Origin: a virus
Direction: 5' to 3' (one strand)
DNA length: 43,134 bases
Virus record (IMG/VR): IMGVR_UViG_3300037219_000061
Location: 1 to 43,134 of that record
Part shown: positions 31,342 through 38,175 of the stretch, piece after piece
How the letters are laid out: each line of letters opens with the position of its first letter
Position numbering within the stretch: the first letter of the stretch is position 1
Position numbers and translations under genes: made by a program
Notes under the pieces: model-generated
Seen by the model: the letters and a program-made list of their open reading frames with translations, nothing else
What the model was told of the DNA's origin: nothing
The model's database searches: none

Positions 31342-33420
31342 CTACCTCGCCTCGCGTGATGGCATCGCCGACTCGTAGCGCCGGCCCTGAGCGTCATACG
31401 CGAAGTTCTTGCCGCTGTCATCCGGCGTCGGGCCGATGCCGGATGCGAGGAGGCCGCAAAAGCTTTCCAGCCCCTCGATCAGCACCCGGTACGGCCCCTC
31501 CTCGGCGTGCGCGGCGATGACGCCGTTCTTGCCCAAGGCCCGGCTGTAGCCGCCGGTCAGCGCGCCCAGGGTCCAGCGGGCGTTTTCCGAGACGAGGAGG
31601 GCGGGGGCGCCGCGGGTGCGCCGGCTCATCCGCTCGCGCAGGTATTCGCGCCCCGCGTCCTCGGCGGTGCCGCGGCGCACTTCGGCCGGGATGCGGCGGA
31701 TCGCCTGCGCCAGGCCGACGTTGTTCCAGTCGTTCCAGTGGTGCGGCGGGCAGCGCCAGGCGATCGGCAGGCGAACGAGCTGGCTCCTCGCGGCCGGGAT
31801 TTTCAGCGCCTCGTGCCAGTTGGCGGGCCGCGCGGTCACGTCGATGCGGGTGACGTCGCCCCACAAGGCGGCCTCGGCGTGGATGTCGGAAACCAGTTCT
31901 GGCGGGGTGCCCTCGCGTATCCAGTCGGCGAGGATGCGCAAGGCGCCGCCCTCGGCTTGGAGGAGGATCGCGGTGACGATGGCGCCGGTGGCGTTGGCGG
32001 CGAGGTAGAGCGGCTGGCCCGGCGCGGCGCGCAGGTTCGGGTCGATCGCCTCTTCGGAGAAGTTGTCGTAGATCGGCGCGCCGGGGCGCATCAGGAGGGC
32101 ATAGGCAAGCGCGTTGGGCGCGTCGATGCGGCCGGTCGGAAAGGACATCAGCTGCTCGGCCAGCACCCGCTGCTCGCCGGCGAAGATCACCTCGCGCGCC
32201 TTGAAGAAATCCTGCAGGCCGCGGATGAAGCGGTGCTTGTCGCGCGGCGCGCGCACCGCCTTCAGCGGCACGTCGAGGCGGCGGCGGGCCTTCTCGTGGC
32301 GCAACGGCTGCATCAGGAACTCGTTGAGCCCGTCCTCCTCGACCCCGGCCCAGACCGGGCGGAACTCTTCCGCGGTGTCGAGGATGTCGGCGACGATCTC
32401 GTCGGGTTTCCACAATTGCGCGTCGGAGCGCCAGACCACGAGACGGTTGCTGACCCACGACCACACCGCCTTGCCGGTGGTCGCGCTGCGCCGCTTGGTG
32501 GTGCGCGCCGGGTCGTGCATCGAATAGACCGCCTGCCAGGTGCGCACGCGCGGCTCGACCCGGATCATCTCGGGCAGGAAGTCACGCTCGGCGTCGCTCA
32601 CCGCCTCGCACATGAACTCGCGGCTCCACGAGGTCATCTCGCCGAGGCGGCGGTAAAGCTCGCGCTCGCGCTCGATCCAGTCGGCGGGAAAGGCGGCGGG
32701 CCAGGTCGGGGCGGGCTTGCCCTCGGCGTCAAGGCTCTCGATCGGGTAGACCGCGGTGGTCCAGTCGCTTTCTTTCCAGAGACGCATCGGCACGCTCTGC
32801 TGGTCCATCGGCGTTGCGCGGACGCGCACGCGGCGGTGCGGCGCGCAGGCGGGCAGCAGGTCGGCAAGGAACCAGCGCAGCGTCTTCGCCCGGCCCTCCG
32901 GGGTCTGTACCGTGTCCTTGTCCTCGAAATCATCGGCGAGCACCAGGTCGGGTCGCCATTCGAGATGCTTGATGCCGCGGATGTCCTGGTCGCGGCCCAT
33001 CGCCTGAATGCACACCCCGCCCGCGGTGACGATGCGGGTCTGCGTGTCGGTGGTGAAGTCCTGCGGGCCGAAGACGCGCTCGATGCGCTCGTTGGTCTTC
33101 AGCTCGTGGATGACCGAGGCCAGGCGCTCGGCGGCGCGGCGCTCGGAAGAGCCGATGATGAGGATGTTGCGGAAGAGGAAGCGGTAGCAGGCGGCGAGAA
33201 CGATGTCCTCTTCGGCGTAGGTCGACTTGGCCGAGCCGCGGAAGGCGAGGATTTGCGAGTAGCGGCGCGGCGCCCAGAAATCGGCGACGAAGGCTTTGTG
33301 AATCGGCGAGGCCGCAAGGCGGTGGCGATGCTCGAAGAAAAAGTTATGCGCGAACCACGGATCGTCGATGAACTGGCGGAAGATGTCGCCGCGCTTGGCG
33401 ACGAGCGGATCGTCGCTCAG
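31342..33420 (-). CDS. terL: terminase large subunit (TerL), apparent CTG start
   Basis: TerL packages DNA into the prohead through ATP hydrolysis and cuts concatemers. The 692-residue product shows Walker A as FRGSAKST at about residue 60, Walker B as DLVLADDFED at about residue 150, and an RNase H-like nuclease region from about residue 230. After the expected nuclease end a further 200-residue segment (GQPLYLAANATGAIVTAILL and on) follows, with a weak RNase H-like look but no clear acidic triad. No ATG, GTG or TTG occurs in frame between the upstream stop (33445-33447) and the GTG at 33013-33015, which lies after Walker A. CTG at 33420-33418 has GGAGG six bases upstream, so I chose it. A frameshift from the tiny ATG frame at 33440 is an alternative. 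Confidence 0.8.
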   Translation of the reverse strand: MSDDPLVAKRGDIFRQFIDDPWFAHNFFFEHRHRLAASPIHKAFVADFWAPRRYSQILAFRGSAKSTYAEEDIVLAACYRFLFRNILIIGSSERRAAERLASVIHELKTNERIERVFGPQDFTTDTQTRIVTAGGVCIQAMGRDQDIRGIKHLEWRPDLVLADDFEDKDTVQTPEGRAKTLRWFLADLLPACAPHRRVRVRATPMDQQSVPMRLWKESDWTTAVYPIESLDAEGKPAPTWPAAFPADWIERERELYRRLGEMTSWSREFMCEAVSDAERDFLPEMIRVEPRVRTWQAVYSMHDPARTTKRRSATTGKAVWSWVSNRLVVWRSDAQLWKPDEIVADILDTAEEFRPVWAGVEEDGLNEFLMQPLRHEKARRRLDVPLKAVRAPRDKHRFIRGLQDFFKAREVIFAGEQRVLAEQLMSFPTGRIDAPNALAYALLMRPGAPIYDNFSEEAIDPNLRAAPGQPLYLAANATGAIVTAILLQAEGGALRILADWIREGTPPELVSDIHAEAALWGDVTRIDVTARPANWHEALKIPAARSQLVRLPIAWRCPPHHWNDWNNVGLAQAIRRIPAEVRRGTAEDAGREYLRERMSRRTRGAPALLVSENARWTLGALTGGYSRALGKNGVIAAHAEEGPYRVLIEGLESFCGLLASGIGPTPDDSGKNFAYDAQGRRYESAMPSREAR

Positions 33421-33436
33421 GGTCAGCCTCCGCGGG

Positions 33437-33619
33437 TCATTGCATCACCAGGGCGCCGATCTCGCTGTCATCGGCGTTCTCGATGAAATCGGCGATGGTC
33501 CGCAGCTCGGCCGCCATGCGGTAACGATCGTTCGGCCAGTCGCCCTCCCCCTTGATCCTGACCAGGAGGTCGCGCTGGTCGCCGTAGGAGACGTGCAGCG
33601 TATAGGCCGGCGTCACCAT
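33437..33619 (-). CDS. hypothetical small protein upstream of TerL
   Basis: A 60-residue protein (MVTPAYTLHVSYGDQRDLLV, then a charged helix and DDSEIGALVMQ). The start is chosen at ATG 33619, overlapping the stop of the preceding secreted gene; the frame is open upstream but is a shadow of that gene. Its stop overlaps an ATG at 33440 that opens only a five-codon frame before TerL. A possible small terminase partner, but no recognised motif. Confidence 0.5.
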   Translation of the reverse strand: MVTPAYTLHVSYGDQRDLLVRIKGEGDWPNDRYRMAAELRTIADFIENADDSEIGALVMQ

Positions 33620-33909
33620 GAGCAGAGGAGGCCGGCTACCTTGCTGACCTCCGAATCGCCGGTGGTGTTGGCGAGGGTCTGAATCGAGCAGGCAAGCTGG
33701 GCGGTGTCGGAGAGCACCGTGACGCCGGTGGCGGCGCTCGCGATCCACGCCGGAAGCTGCGGCAGCAGCGTCACCGCCGCGGCGCCGCTCGCAGCTCCGG
33801 CCAGCGGGGCGCAGGCGGACGGCAGCAGCAGGGCCGCCGCGGCTCCGGCCAGCGGGGCGCACACGGACGGCAGCAGCAGGGCCGCCGCAGCCAAGGTCCG
33901 GCGCATCAC
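33613..33909 (-). CDS. small secreted protein with duplicated signal region
   Basis: The 98-residue protein begins MMRRTLAAAALLLPSVCAPL and then repeats the unit LLLPSxCAPLAGAA almost exactly, from a 48-base tandem repeat. The hydrophobic start fits a signal peptide; a Cys in each unit might also suit lipoprotein processing, although the lipobox is not canonical. The mature part is Ala/Thr/Leu-rich with two more Cys. Position upstream of terL in the late unit. Function is unknown. Confidence 0.5.
   Translation of the reverse strand: MMRRTLAAAALLLPSVCAPLAGAAAALLLPSACAPLAGAASGAAAVTLLPQLPAWIASAATGVTVLSDTAQLACSIQTLANTTGDSEVSKVAGLLCSW
33794..33889 (-). repeat. 48-base tandem repeat in the secreted gene
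   Basis: Units at 33794-33841 and 33842-33889 are almost identical; they differ at three or so positions (GG/AC in the middle and the last base). The repeat codes 16 residues per unit and doubles the hydrophobic, Cys-containing start of the protein. It is in frame and looks recent. Confidence 0.85.
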
Positions 33910-34250
33910 GGGAGCGGGGCCGCCGGAGGCGTGGCGACGGGGGCCGCGACGGGCTGGGCCGGGACCGCCGGATGGATGAGGATCAGGTTCGCCAGCGTCA
34001 CCAGGTCGTTCGCCCCCTTGAGGAGCTTGGCAATGCCGCCCTCGCCGGTCGTCATGTCGCTGACGGTCTGCTCGGCCTCGGCCAGCACCGCGGAATTGGA
34101 GACGACGGCTTCAACGTCGGCGAGGATCGAGGTGAACATGGACATGACGGGTTTCCCTTTTGGTCGTTGCAGGACGAGCTTGACGAAGAGGCGGAAGAGG
34201 ATCGCGCGGCCCCAAGCTCCGATGGCGGCGATCAGCCAGCCGAGGAACAT
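33906..34250 (-). CDS. hypothetical membrane-associated protein
   Basis: The 114-residue product has a hydrophobic, partly amphipathic N-terminal helix (GWLIAAIGAWGRAILFRLFV), a helical middle and a Pro/Ala-rich C-terminus. An alternative start, ATG at 34145 (MSMFTSILADVEAV), has AAGGG nine bases upstream and would drop the hydrophobic helix. Both are possible. It sits between the cold shock gene and the secreted gene. Not recognised. Confidence 0.45.
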   Translation of the reverse strand: MFLGWLIAAIGAWGRAILFRLFVKLVLQRPKGKPVMSMFTSILADVEAVVSNSAVLAEAEQTVSDMTTGEGGIAKLLKGANDLVTLANLILIHPAVPAQPVAAPVATPPAAPLP

Positions 34251-34253
34251 GGG

Positions 34254-34466
34254 TCAGCCGGGCGGGACGGCGAGGGCCGTAGCCTGTATTCGGCCATTGC
34301 CGGCGGTCTTGGTCTGGTAGGTGATCTTCTGGTACGGGTCGAGGCGGTCGAGGCCGGCGTCCTTGACGGCGGTGGCGTGGACGAAGATGTCGGGGCCGCC
34401 CGCGTCGTCGGCGATGAAGCCGTAGCCCTTCTGCTCATTGTACCACTTCACGGTTCCGCTCGGCAT
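34254..34466 (-). CDS. cold shock domain protein (CspA-like)
   Basis: The 70-residue protein is a full cold shock domain. It shows GTVKWYNEQKGYGFIADD (RNP1-type) and DIFVHATAV (RNP2-type), the two nucleic-acid binding motifs, with the expected aromatic residues. Cold shock proteins bind single-stranded RNA and DNA, melt RNA structure and can act as antiterminators. It is the first gene of the long late unit, so it may help transcription or translation of structured late mRNA. Confidence 0.9.
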   Translation of the reverse strand: MPSGTVKWYNEQKGYGFIADDAGGPDIFVHATAVKDAGLDRLDPYQKITYQTKTAGNGRIQATALAVPPG

Positions 34467-34503
34467 GGTCCGCTCGCTGCAAGGCCCGGCTGTCGCGAGC
34501 GGG

Positions 34504-34530
34504 ATGACATGCCGGGTTGCGCGGTGTCAA
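34504..34530 (-). promoter_or_regulatory. candidate promoter of the late unit
   Basis: On the minus strand TTGACA (34530-34525) is a perfect -35 box and TGTCAT (34509-34504) a -10 candidate (4 of 6) 15 bases on. The start of transcription would lie about 30 bases before the cold shock gene. It lies directly downstream of the hairpin at 34537-34569. The short spacer and weak -10 keep confidence moderate. Confidence 0.45.
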
Positions 34531-34536
34531 GAAAAG

Positions 34537-34569
34537 AAAACGCCGCCTCGGTTGGGGAGGCGGCGTTTT
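34537..34569. terminator. perfect 13-bp inverted repeat, bidirectional intrinsic terminator
   Basis: AAAACGCCGCCTC (34537-34549) and GAGGCGGCGTTTT (34557-34569) pair perfectly around a seven-base loop. A-tract and T-tract edges make it an intrinsic terminator in both directions. It lies between two divergent operons, so it should insulate each promoter from read-through arriving from the other side. Confidence 0.85.
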
Positions 34570-34574
34570 CCCGA

Positions 34575-34600
34575 TTGACTTGGCCGCGAGGCCTAGGTCA
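34575..34600 (+). promoter_or_regulatory. candidate Caulobacter-type promoter for the 34657 operon
   Basis: TTGACTT at 34575-34581 is followed, after about 10 bases, by CCTAGGTC (34592-34599), close to the GCTANAWC -10 element of the alphaproteobacterial housekeeping sigma factor. This fits a promoter for the gene at 34657. Similarity to the E. coli consensus is weaker. Confidence 0.35.
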
Positions 34601-34656
34601 CTCTGCGGATCAACGCCGGGCTGCATCGGCGGACCCCGCCTTTCGTAGAGGCGCAG

Positions 34657-34929
34657 ATGTCAGGTAGCACCGCACCACCCCGGACACAAGCAGAGATCGC
34701 GGCTTTTTTCGAGCCGGCGCGATATTCCGTGCGGCCCAAGGAATGCCGGCTGCGCGACAGCGAGGACGGGCGCGCGTATCCGTGCTGGGTGCGCGACGGC
34801 CGGGATGCCTGGACGCGCAGGGGTGCGGGCGGCGAGTGCGAGGGTTGCGGCGGGCGCCCGCAGGCCGGCGCTTCCCGGTACCGGAAGATATTGCAGGAAC
34901 TCGTCTTGGCCGCAACGTTAATTCCGTGA
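34657..34929 (+). CDS. hypothetical small protein with Cys pairs
   Basis: The 90-residue protein has four Cys in the order C...C...CEGC between residues 30 and 65, which might bind zinc, and basic residues around them (EPARYSVRPKECRLRDSEDG). GAGG lies five bases before ATG. The end overlaps the GcrA-like start by GTGA. No family recognised. Confidence 0.5.
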   Translation: MSGSTAPPRTQAEIAAFFEPARYSVRPKECRLRDSEDGRAYPCWVRDGRDAWTRRGAGGECEGCGGRPQAGASRYRKILQELVLAATLIP

Positions 34930-35315
34930 ACATCCAGCTCACGCACCAGGTCGAGCGGAACAAGCGGATCATCGCCTTGCGCGAGGAGGGGCTGTCGACG
35001 GCGTGGGTCGCGGCCCGGATGCGCGAGGAGGGCTGGCCGGGGGTGACGAAGAACACCGTCATCGGGGTGCTTCGGCGCGCCATGATGTTGATGCCGGCCA
35101 GCCGCACGGACGCGCCGGTCGCCGGCTATGTCCGCGGGCTGACGACGTTCCAGCGCCTTGATGCGTTGGAAGCGCGGTTCAAGGCGACGATAGCCGAGCT
35201 GGCGAAGCGGTCGAGCCATTTCTGGCGCGCGCCGCAGAAGCCGGGCGAGGGGAATTGCCTACATAGGCGCGCCGGACCATTGGACTATGGGACGGGGGTC
35301 AAGGAAGCACCGTGA
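34926..35315 (+). CDS. GcrA-like regulator
   Basis: The 129-residue protein starts at GTG 34926 (GTGA overlap). Residues about 8-50 (VERNKRIIALREEGLSTAWV, ARMREEGWPGVTKNTVIGVL) match the GcrA DNA-binding region, which in the family reads L-x-EGLSxxxIAxxLGG-xxTRNAVIGKxxRL. GcrA is an alphaproteobacterial cell cycle regulator that acts with sigma-70 at promoters with CcrM-methylated GANTC sites. The expected Trp-Thr at the N-terminus is missing, so it is a divergent member. A phage copy could steer host or phage promoters. The C-terminal half is helical and not recognised. Confidence 0.65.
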   Translation: MNIQLTHQVERNKRIIALREEGLSTAWVAARMREEGWPGVTKNTVIGVLRRAMMLMPASRTDAPVAGYVRGLTTFQRLDALEARFKATIAELAKRSSHFWRAPQKPGEGNCLHRRAGPLDYGTGVKEAP

Positions 35316-35815
35316 CGCGCTACGTCTACGCCGCCTATCGCGAACACATTGCGCTGGTCTCCGAGTGCTGGACCAAGCGCGAGGCCACTGCCCTGGTCAA
35401 GGCCCTGCGAGGGCAGGGCCGGGCTGACGTCAGCCATTGGTTCCTCGACAAGCCGATCGAGCGGGCGATCGTGCCGTGGCCTGCGCTTCGTGCGGCCATC
35501 GAGGCCCGCGCTTCTCTCGATCCCTCGGTTCAGGCCGCCGTCATGCTGCCGGCCGCCAAGGCCGACCCGATCTCCGTGCGCCGCCGCAGGCGCCCCAGCA
35601 AGCCGAAGGTTCCCGCCCTCGCACGCATTACGGTCGAGCGGTCGGGCAACATACCTCGCAAGGACACCGAGAACCGGCCGAAGGCGCACCCGCTGGCCGG
35701 ACTCTCGTGGCTGAAGAAGAACGATCCGTCGCACCAGAAAAGGACAAAGGCAGCGAGACGTGCCCGAGCCAAGGGCTCGCGCATCCACTCGCTCCACCGC
35801 CCGAGCCTGCGCTGA
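35312..35815 (+). CDS. hypothetical basic protein
   Basis: The 167-residue product starts at GTG 35312 (GTGA overlap with the GcrA-like stop). The first 55 residues (TRYVYAAYREHIALVSECWT) look like a small alpha-beta domain; the last third is very basic (VRRRRRPSKPKVPALARITV, KKNDPSHQKRTKAARRARAK), suggesting nucleic acid binding. Not recognised. It is the last gene before a 630-base non-coding stretch. Confidence 0.5.
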   Translation: MTRYVYAAYREHIALVSECWTKREATALVKALRGQGRADVSHWFLDKPIERAIVPWPALRAAIEARASLDPSVQAAVMLPAAKADPISVRRRRRPSKPKVPALARITVERSGNIPRKDTENRPKAHPLAGLSWLKKNDPSHQKRTKAARRARAKGSRIHSLHRPSLR

Positions 35816-36391
35816 CGCTGCGGGCCGGCCGTCACACACCTCCGTGGGAAGGGAACCTACGGAGGGTAGGGCAACTATGGTCAAAACGTCGCGTCAGCGA
35901 CACACCCCCAGCCGGCCCAGCCGGAGGCGCTTCCCGCAGGGCATCGTGCAGCCGATGGACCGAACGGTTTTCGCCGCCTGCGGTAGGGTCGGCAGCCGTC
36001 CGGAAGCGTCGGACAACTGAGAAACCGAAAATCGCTAGCGGTTCGGGAAGGGGGGCAGTAAATCTCGAGCCCACCCCGTCGGCTCCCTGGTTCTCCCCGA
36101 ATAGCACGCGCGCGTGAGAGGCGCGGCAGGGGAGGGCAAACACCCCGGCCTCGCCAGGTGGCGCAGGCGGAAGCAACCGTCGCTGCTCGCGGCAGGCCCA
36201 TGCAGCGGGGGCGCTTGGCCACCCGGCGTGCGACAACATGTAGCACAGGCGGCTCAGTGGCGCACGGGAGTCAGATGCTTTTGTTCTCTGTGCGTTCAGG
36301 TGCTTCGGGTGAGGATAGGTAACCTGATACCTCACCATTCGACGAGCACTGCACGAGCATCATGCACCCGGGCACGTCACGAACATGGGTG
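35816..36391. other. non-coding region with many short hairpins
   Basis: Several long frames exist here but all look like shadows with no binding site or protein pattern. Short stems are frequent: CCTCCGT (35839-35845) with ACGGAGG (35859-35865), GTCGC (35888-35892) with GCGAC (35897-35901), GTCCG with CGGAC around 36000-36012, and AACCG with CGGTT near 36025-36050. The region from 36308 to 36336 forms a clear hairpin. It could be a structured RNA, a replication origin or a packaging site. I found no tRNA with a convincing cloverleaf. Confidence 0.5.
36308..36336. repeat. hairpin motif GGTGAGGAT...CCTCACC, copy 2
   Basis: GGTGAGG (36308-36314) pairs with CCTCACC (36330-36336). The loop contains AGGTAACCT, itself a palindrome. 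The architecture matches copy 1 at 28655-28685. It lies about 55 bases before the -35 box of the next promoter, so an operator role is possible. Confidence 0.65.
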
Positions 36392-36420
36392 TTGACATAA
36401 CCCTTCGATCGCGCCAGCAT
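36392..36420 (+). promoter_or_regulatory. promoter candidate for the 36446 operon, with embedded motif
   Basis: TTGACA at 36392-36397 is a perfect -35 box. With 17 bases spacing the -10 is CAGCAT (36415-36420), weak. The spacer holds ATAACCCTTCGATCGC (36397-36412), nearly the same as 41137-41152 in front of the other plus-strand operon. A GGAGG at 36436-36440 precedes the ATG at 36446. Confidence 0.5.
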
Positions 36421-36445
36421 GAGGCATTGGCAGACGGAGGGTGTG

Positions 36446-36727
36446 ATGACGCAGACCGCACGGATCATCGAGCTACATTCCTCGTCATCGGCAAGGGAGA
36501 ACGTCATGACCGCATCAGCTTGGAACACCATTCTTACCGCCCCCGAACTCGACGCGCACTATGCGCTTACTGCTTCGCTTGATCCTCGATATGCGGCAAG
36601 CGAGCGCGCCTTTTACGAAAGCCGCACGCCGACTCAATTGCGGGTCCTCGCGGCGCAAGCTTGGGATTGCAATGAGCCAACGGCTTATCGACTTGCGCGC
36701 TCTCATGCCGACTTAGTGGAGGTTTAG
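36446..36727 (+). CDS. hypothetical protein
   Basis: The 93-residue protein starts MTQTARIIELHSSSSARENV; GGAGG lies five bases before this ATG, and an upstream in-frame ATG is not preceded by such a site. The product is helical and polar (PELDAHYALTASLDPRYAAS, SRTPTQLRVLAAQAWDCNEP). Two bases separate it from the MazG-like gene. The DNA here is less GC-rich than elsewhere, so the operon may be a later addition. Not recognised. Confidence 0.6.
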   Translation: MTQTARIIELHSSSSARENVMTASAWNTILTAPELDAHYALTASLDPRYAASERAFYESRTPTQLRVLAAQAWDCNEPTAYRLARSHADLVEV

Positions 36728-36729
36728 TC

Positions 36730-37401
36730 ATGGCAAATGATGGCGCATTTCTAACAGTTGCGGTCTCAAGTGAGGAATCCCTAGCTGCTCATATCGTAAA
36801 CGCTAGTGGAGTAGCTGGCACCCCGAGCAAGAGCTTTCAGGCGCGCGTCGGCGAGTGGATGGCCGCAACATTCAGTCCGGAAATCTGTGCCGACACCACC
36901 GAGCGCAATCATCGTTTCCTCGAAGAAGCGCTTGAACTCGTTCAGTCCCTCGGCTGCACGGCGAGCGAGGCGCACCAGCTCGTCGACTATACGTACGACA
37001 GGCCGCAAGGGGATGTGAACCAGGAAGTCGGCGGGGTGATGGTGACGTTGGCTGCCCTATGCCTGGCGGCCGGCAACGACATGGACGCCGGTGGCGAAGC
37101 GGAGCTTGCGCGCGTCTGGACGAAGATCGATCAGATCAGGGCGAAACAGGCAAGCAAGCCGAAGCATTCCCCGCTGCCAGAGGCTAATCTTGAAACTAAT
37201 CTCTGTGATGACTGCCCGCCATTCGATTACACTACTGACGCGACGCGCTGCGCGCCCTGCCCCCGACGTGCCCATCGCATGCTCGGCCCGTCGTGCATGG
37301 GGGCATTGGCAACCAATGAACCGTGTCGTCCCGATGAGACGCTGAGACGTTGCACGATTTGCGGTTTCATCGTGGACACGAAGTTCAAGGCGGAGCTTTA
37401 A
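36730..37401 (+). CDS. MazG-like NTP pyrophosphohydrolase domain protein
   Basis: The 223-residue protein has a MazG-type helical core at about residues 33-140: FQARVGEWMAATFSPEICAD, then ERNHRFLEEALELVQSLGCT with the E-E-x-x-E metal motif, and QEVGGVMVTLAALCLAAGND. Such phage proteins hydrolyse NTPs or may lower ppGpp signals; the precise substrate is unknown here. The C-terminal 80 residues form a separate Cys-rich region (CDDCPP, CAPCP, RRCTICGF) which looks like a zinc ribbon. The combination is a domain fusion seen in phage MazG-like proteins. Confidence 0.7.
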   Translation: MANDGAFLTVAVSSEESLAAHIVNASGVAGTPSKSFQARVGEWMAATFSPEICADTTERNHRFLEEALELVQSLGCTASEAHQLVDYTYDRPQGDVNQEVGGVMVTLAALCLAAGNDMDAGGEAELARVWTKIDQIRAKQASKPKHSPLPEANLETNLCDDCPPFDYTTDATRCAPCPRRAHRMLGPSCMGALATNEPCRPDETLRRCTICGFIVDTKFKAEL

Positions 37402-37405
37402 GCCC

Positions 37406-37912
37406 GTGCCCTCGCTTGAGGCCGCGCATGCCTGGCGCGAGAAGATGCGCGAGGCCAAGCGCCAGGGGCTTATCGATCGCATCCCGGGGCGCCACCGCGA
37501 CCCCAATTTCGTGCGCACCCCGCGCGGCGTTCGTGCCAAGATCACCCCCGGCCGCACCCGCATCGACATCGCAAAGGACTATCTGACCGAGATGGATCAG
37601 AAGGAAGCCTGGGGCGAGCTCATCGCCTTCGACGAGAAGGGCGAGAAGCTGCCGGCGCCGCTCACCTACGGCCAGCGCCTCGAGCAGCTCACCGGGCTCG
37701 CGCTGCGCACCGCGCGCGAAACCCTCGAGATGCCCATCGACATGGAGAAGCCCGATCCGCAACTTCTGCGCATCAAGAACGACATGGCCCGCTCGATCAT
37801 CTCCGCGCAGGTCAAGATCGACCAAAGCGCCTTCAAGGCCCAGCAAGCCGGCCAGATCATCGACCTGCTGCGCGAGATCGCCGACGCCAGGAAAAAGGAT
37901 GACGACCTGTGA
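37406..37912 (+). CDS. hypothetical helical protein, possible terminase small subunit
   Basis: The 168-residue protein starts at GTG 37406, four bases after the MazG-like stop. It is basic at the N-terminus (REKMREAKRQGLIDRIPGRH) and helical at the C-terminus (LRTARETLEMPIDMEKPDPQ, NDMARSIISAQVKIDQSAFK). No TerS is obvious elsewhere, and the late helical part recalls small terminase subunits. This is only a candidate; a replication or regulation role is equally open. It overlaps the next gene by GTGA. Confidence 0.4.
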   Translation: MPSLEAAHAWREKMREAKRQGLIDRIPGRHRDPNFVRTPRGVRAKITPGRTRIDIAKDYLTEMDQKEAWGELIAFDEKGEKLPAPLTYGQRLEQLTGLALRTARETLEMPIDMEKPDPQLLRIKNDMARSIISAQVKIDQSAFKAQQAGQIIDLLREIADARKKDDDL

Positions 37913-38160
37913 GAATATCGGAATGCACCGCGCTCGCGCTCGCTGCGATGGCCCTGAAATTTGCCGGCGCCGTCGCCCATGCCGACGACTGCCCGGCGAT
38001 GCTCAAGTCCCAGCTTCAGCGCCACGTCGGCGAGCTTCAGGCGCAGATCGCCGCGCTCCCCTCGGACAAGCGCCACAGCGCCGAGGACGAAGCGCTGGAG
38101 ATGAGGAACCTGGGGCGCCAGCTTGAGGGCACGCAAGCCGCCCTGGCGCGCTGCAATTGA
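37909..38160 (+). CDS. small secreted coiled-coil protein with signal peptide
   Basis: The 83-residue protein starts at GTG 37909 with a Sec signal (ECTALALAAMALKFAGAVAH), likely cleaved after AHA before DDCPAM. The mature part is helical (LKSQLQRHVGELQAQIAALP, NLGRQLEGTQAALARCN) with a Cys at each end. The pair could form a disulphide. It may act in the periplasm; a spanin or inhibitor role is speculation. The next gene codes a membrane protein. Confidence 0.6.
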   Translation: MRISECTALALAAMALKFAGAVAHADDCPAMLKSQLQRHVGELQAQIAALPSDKRHSAEDEALEMRNLGRQLEGTQAALARCN

Positions 38161-38175
38161 GCGCGGAGGAGCGAG

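Noticed and set aside
31507-33486. Long plus-strand open frame opposite terminase
   Set aside because: It mirrors the terminase gene, which has clear Walker motifs; the opposite strand shows no protein pattern.
35830-36060. Cobalamin or other known riboswitch
   Set aside because: Conserved core boxes of known riboswitches could not be found, and no metabolic gene follows.
35832-36338. 168-residue minus-strand frame in the non-coding stretch
   Set aside because: No ribosome binding site, unusual composition and no family pattern; hairpins dominate the DNA instead.
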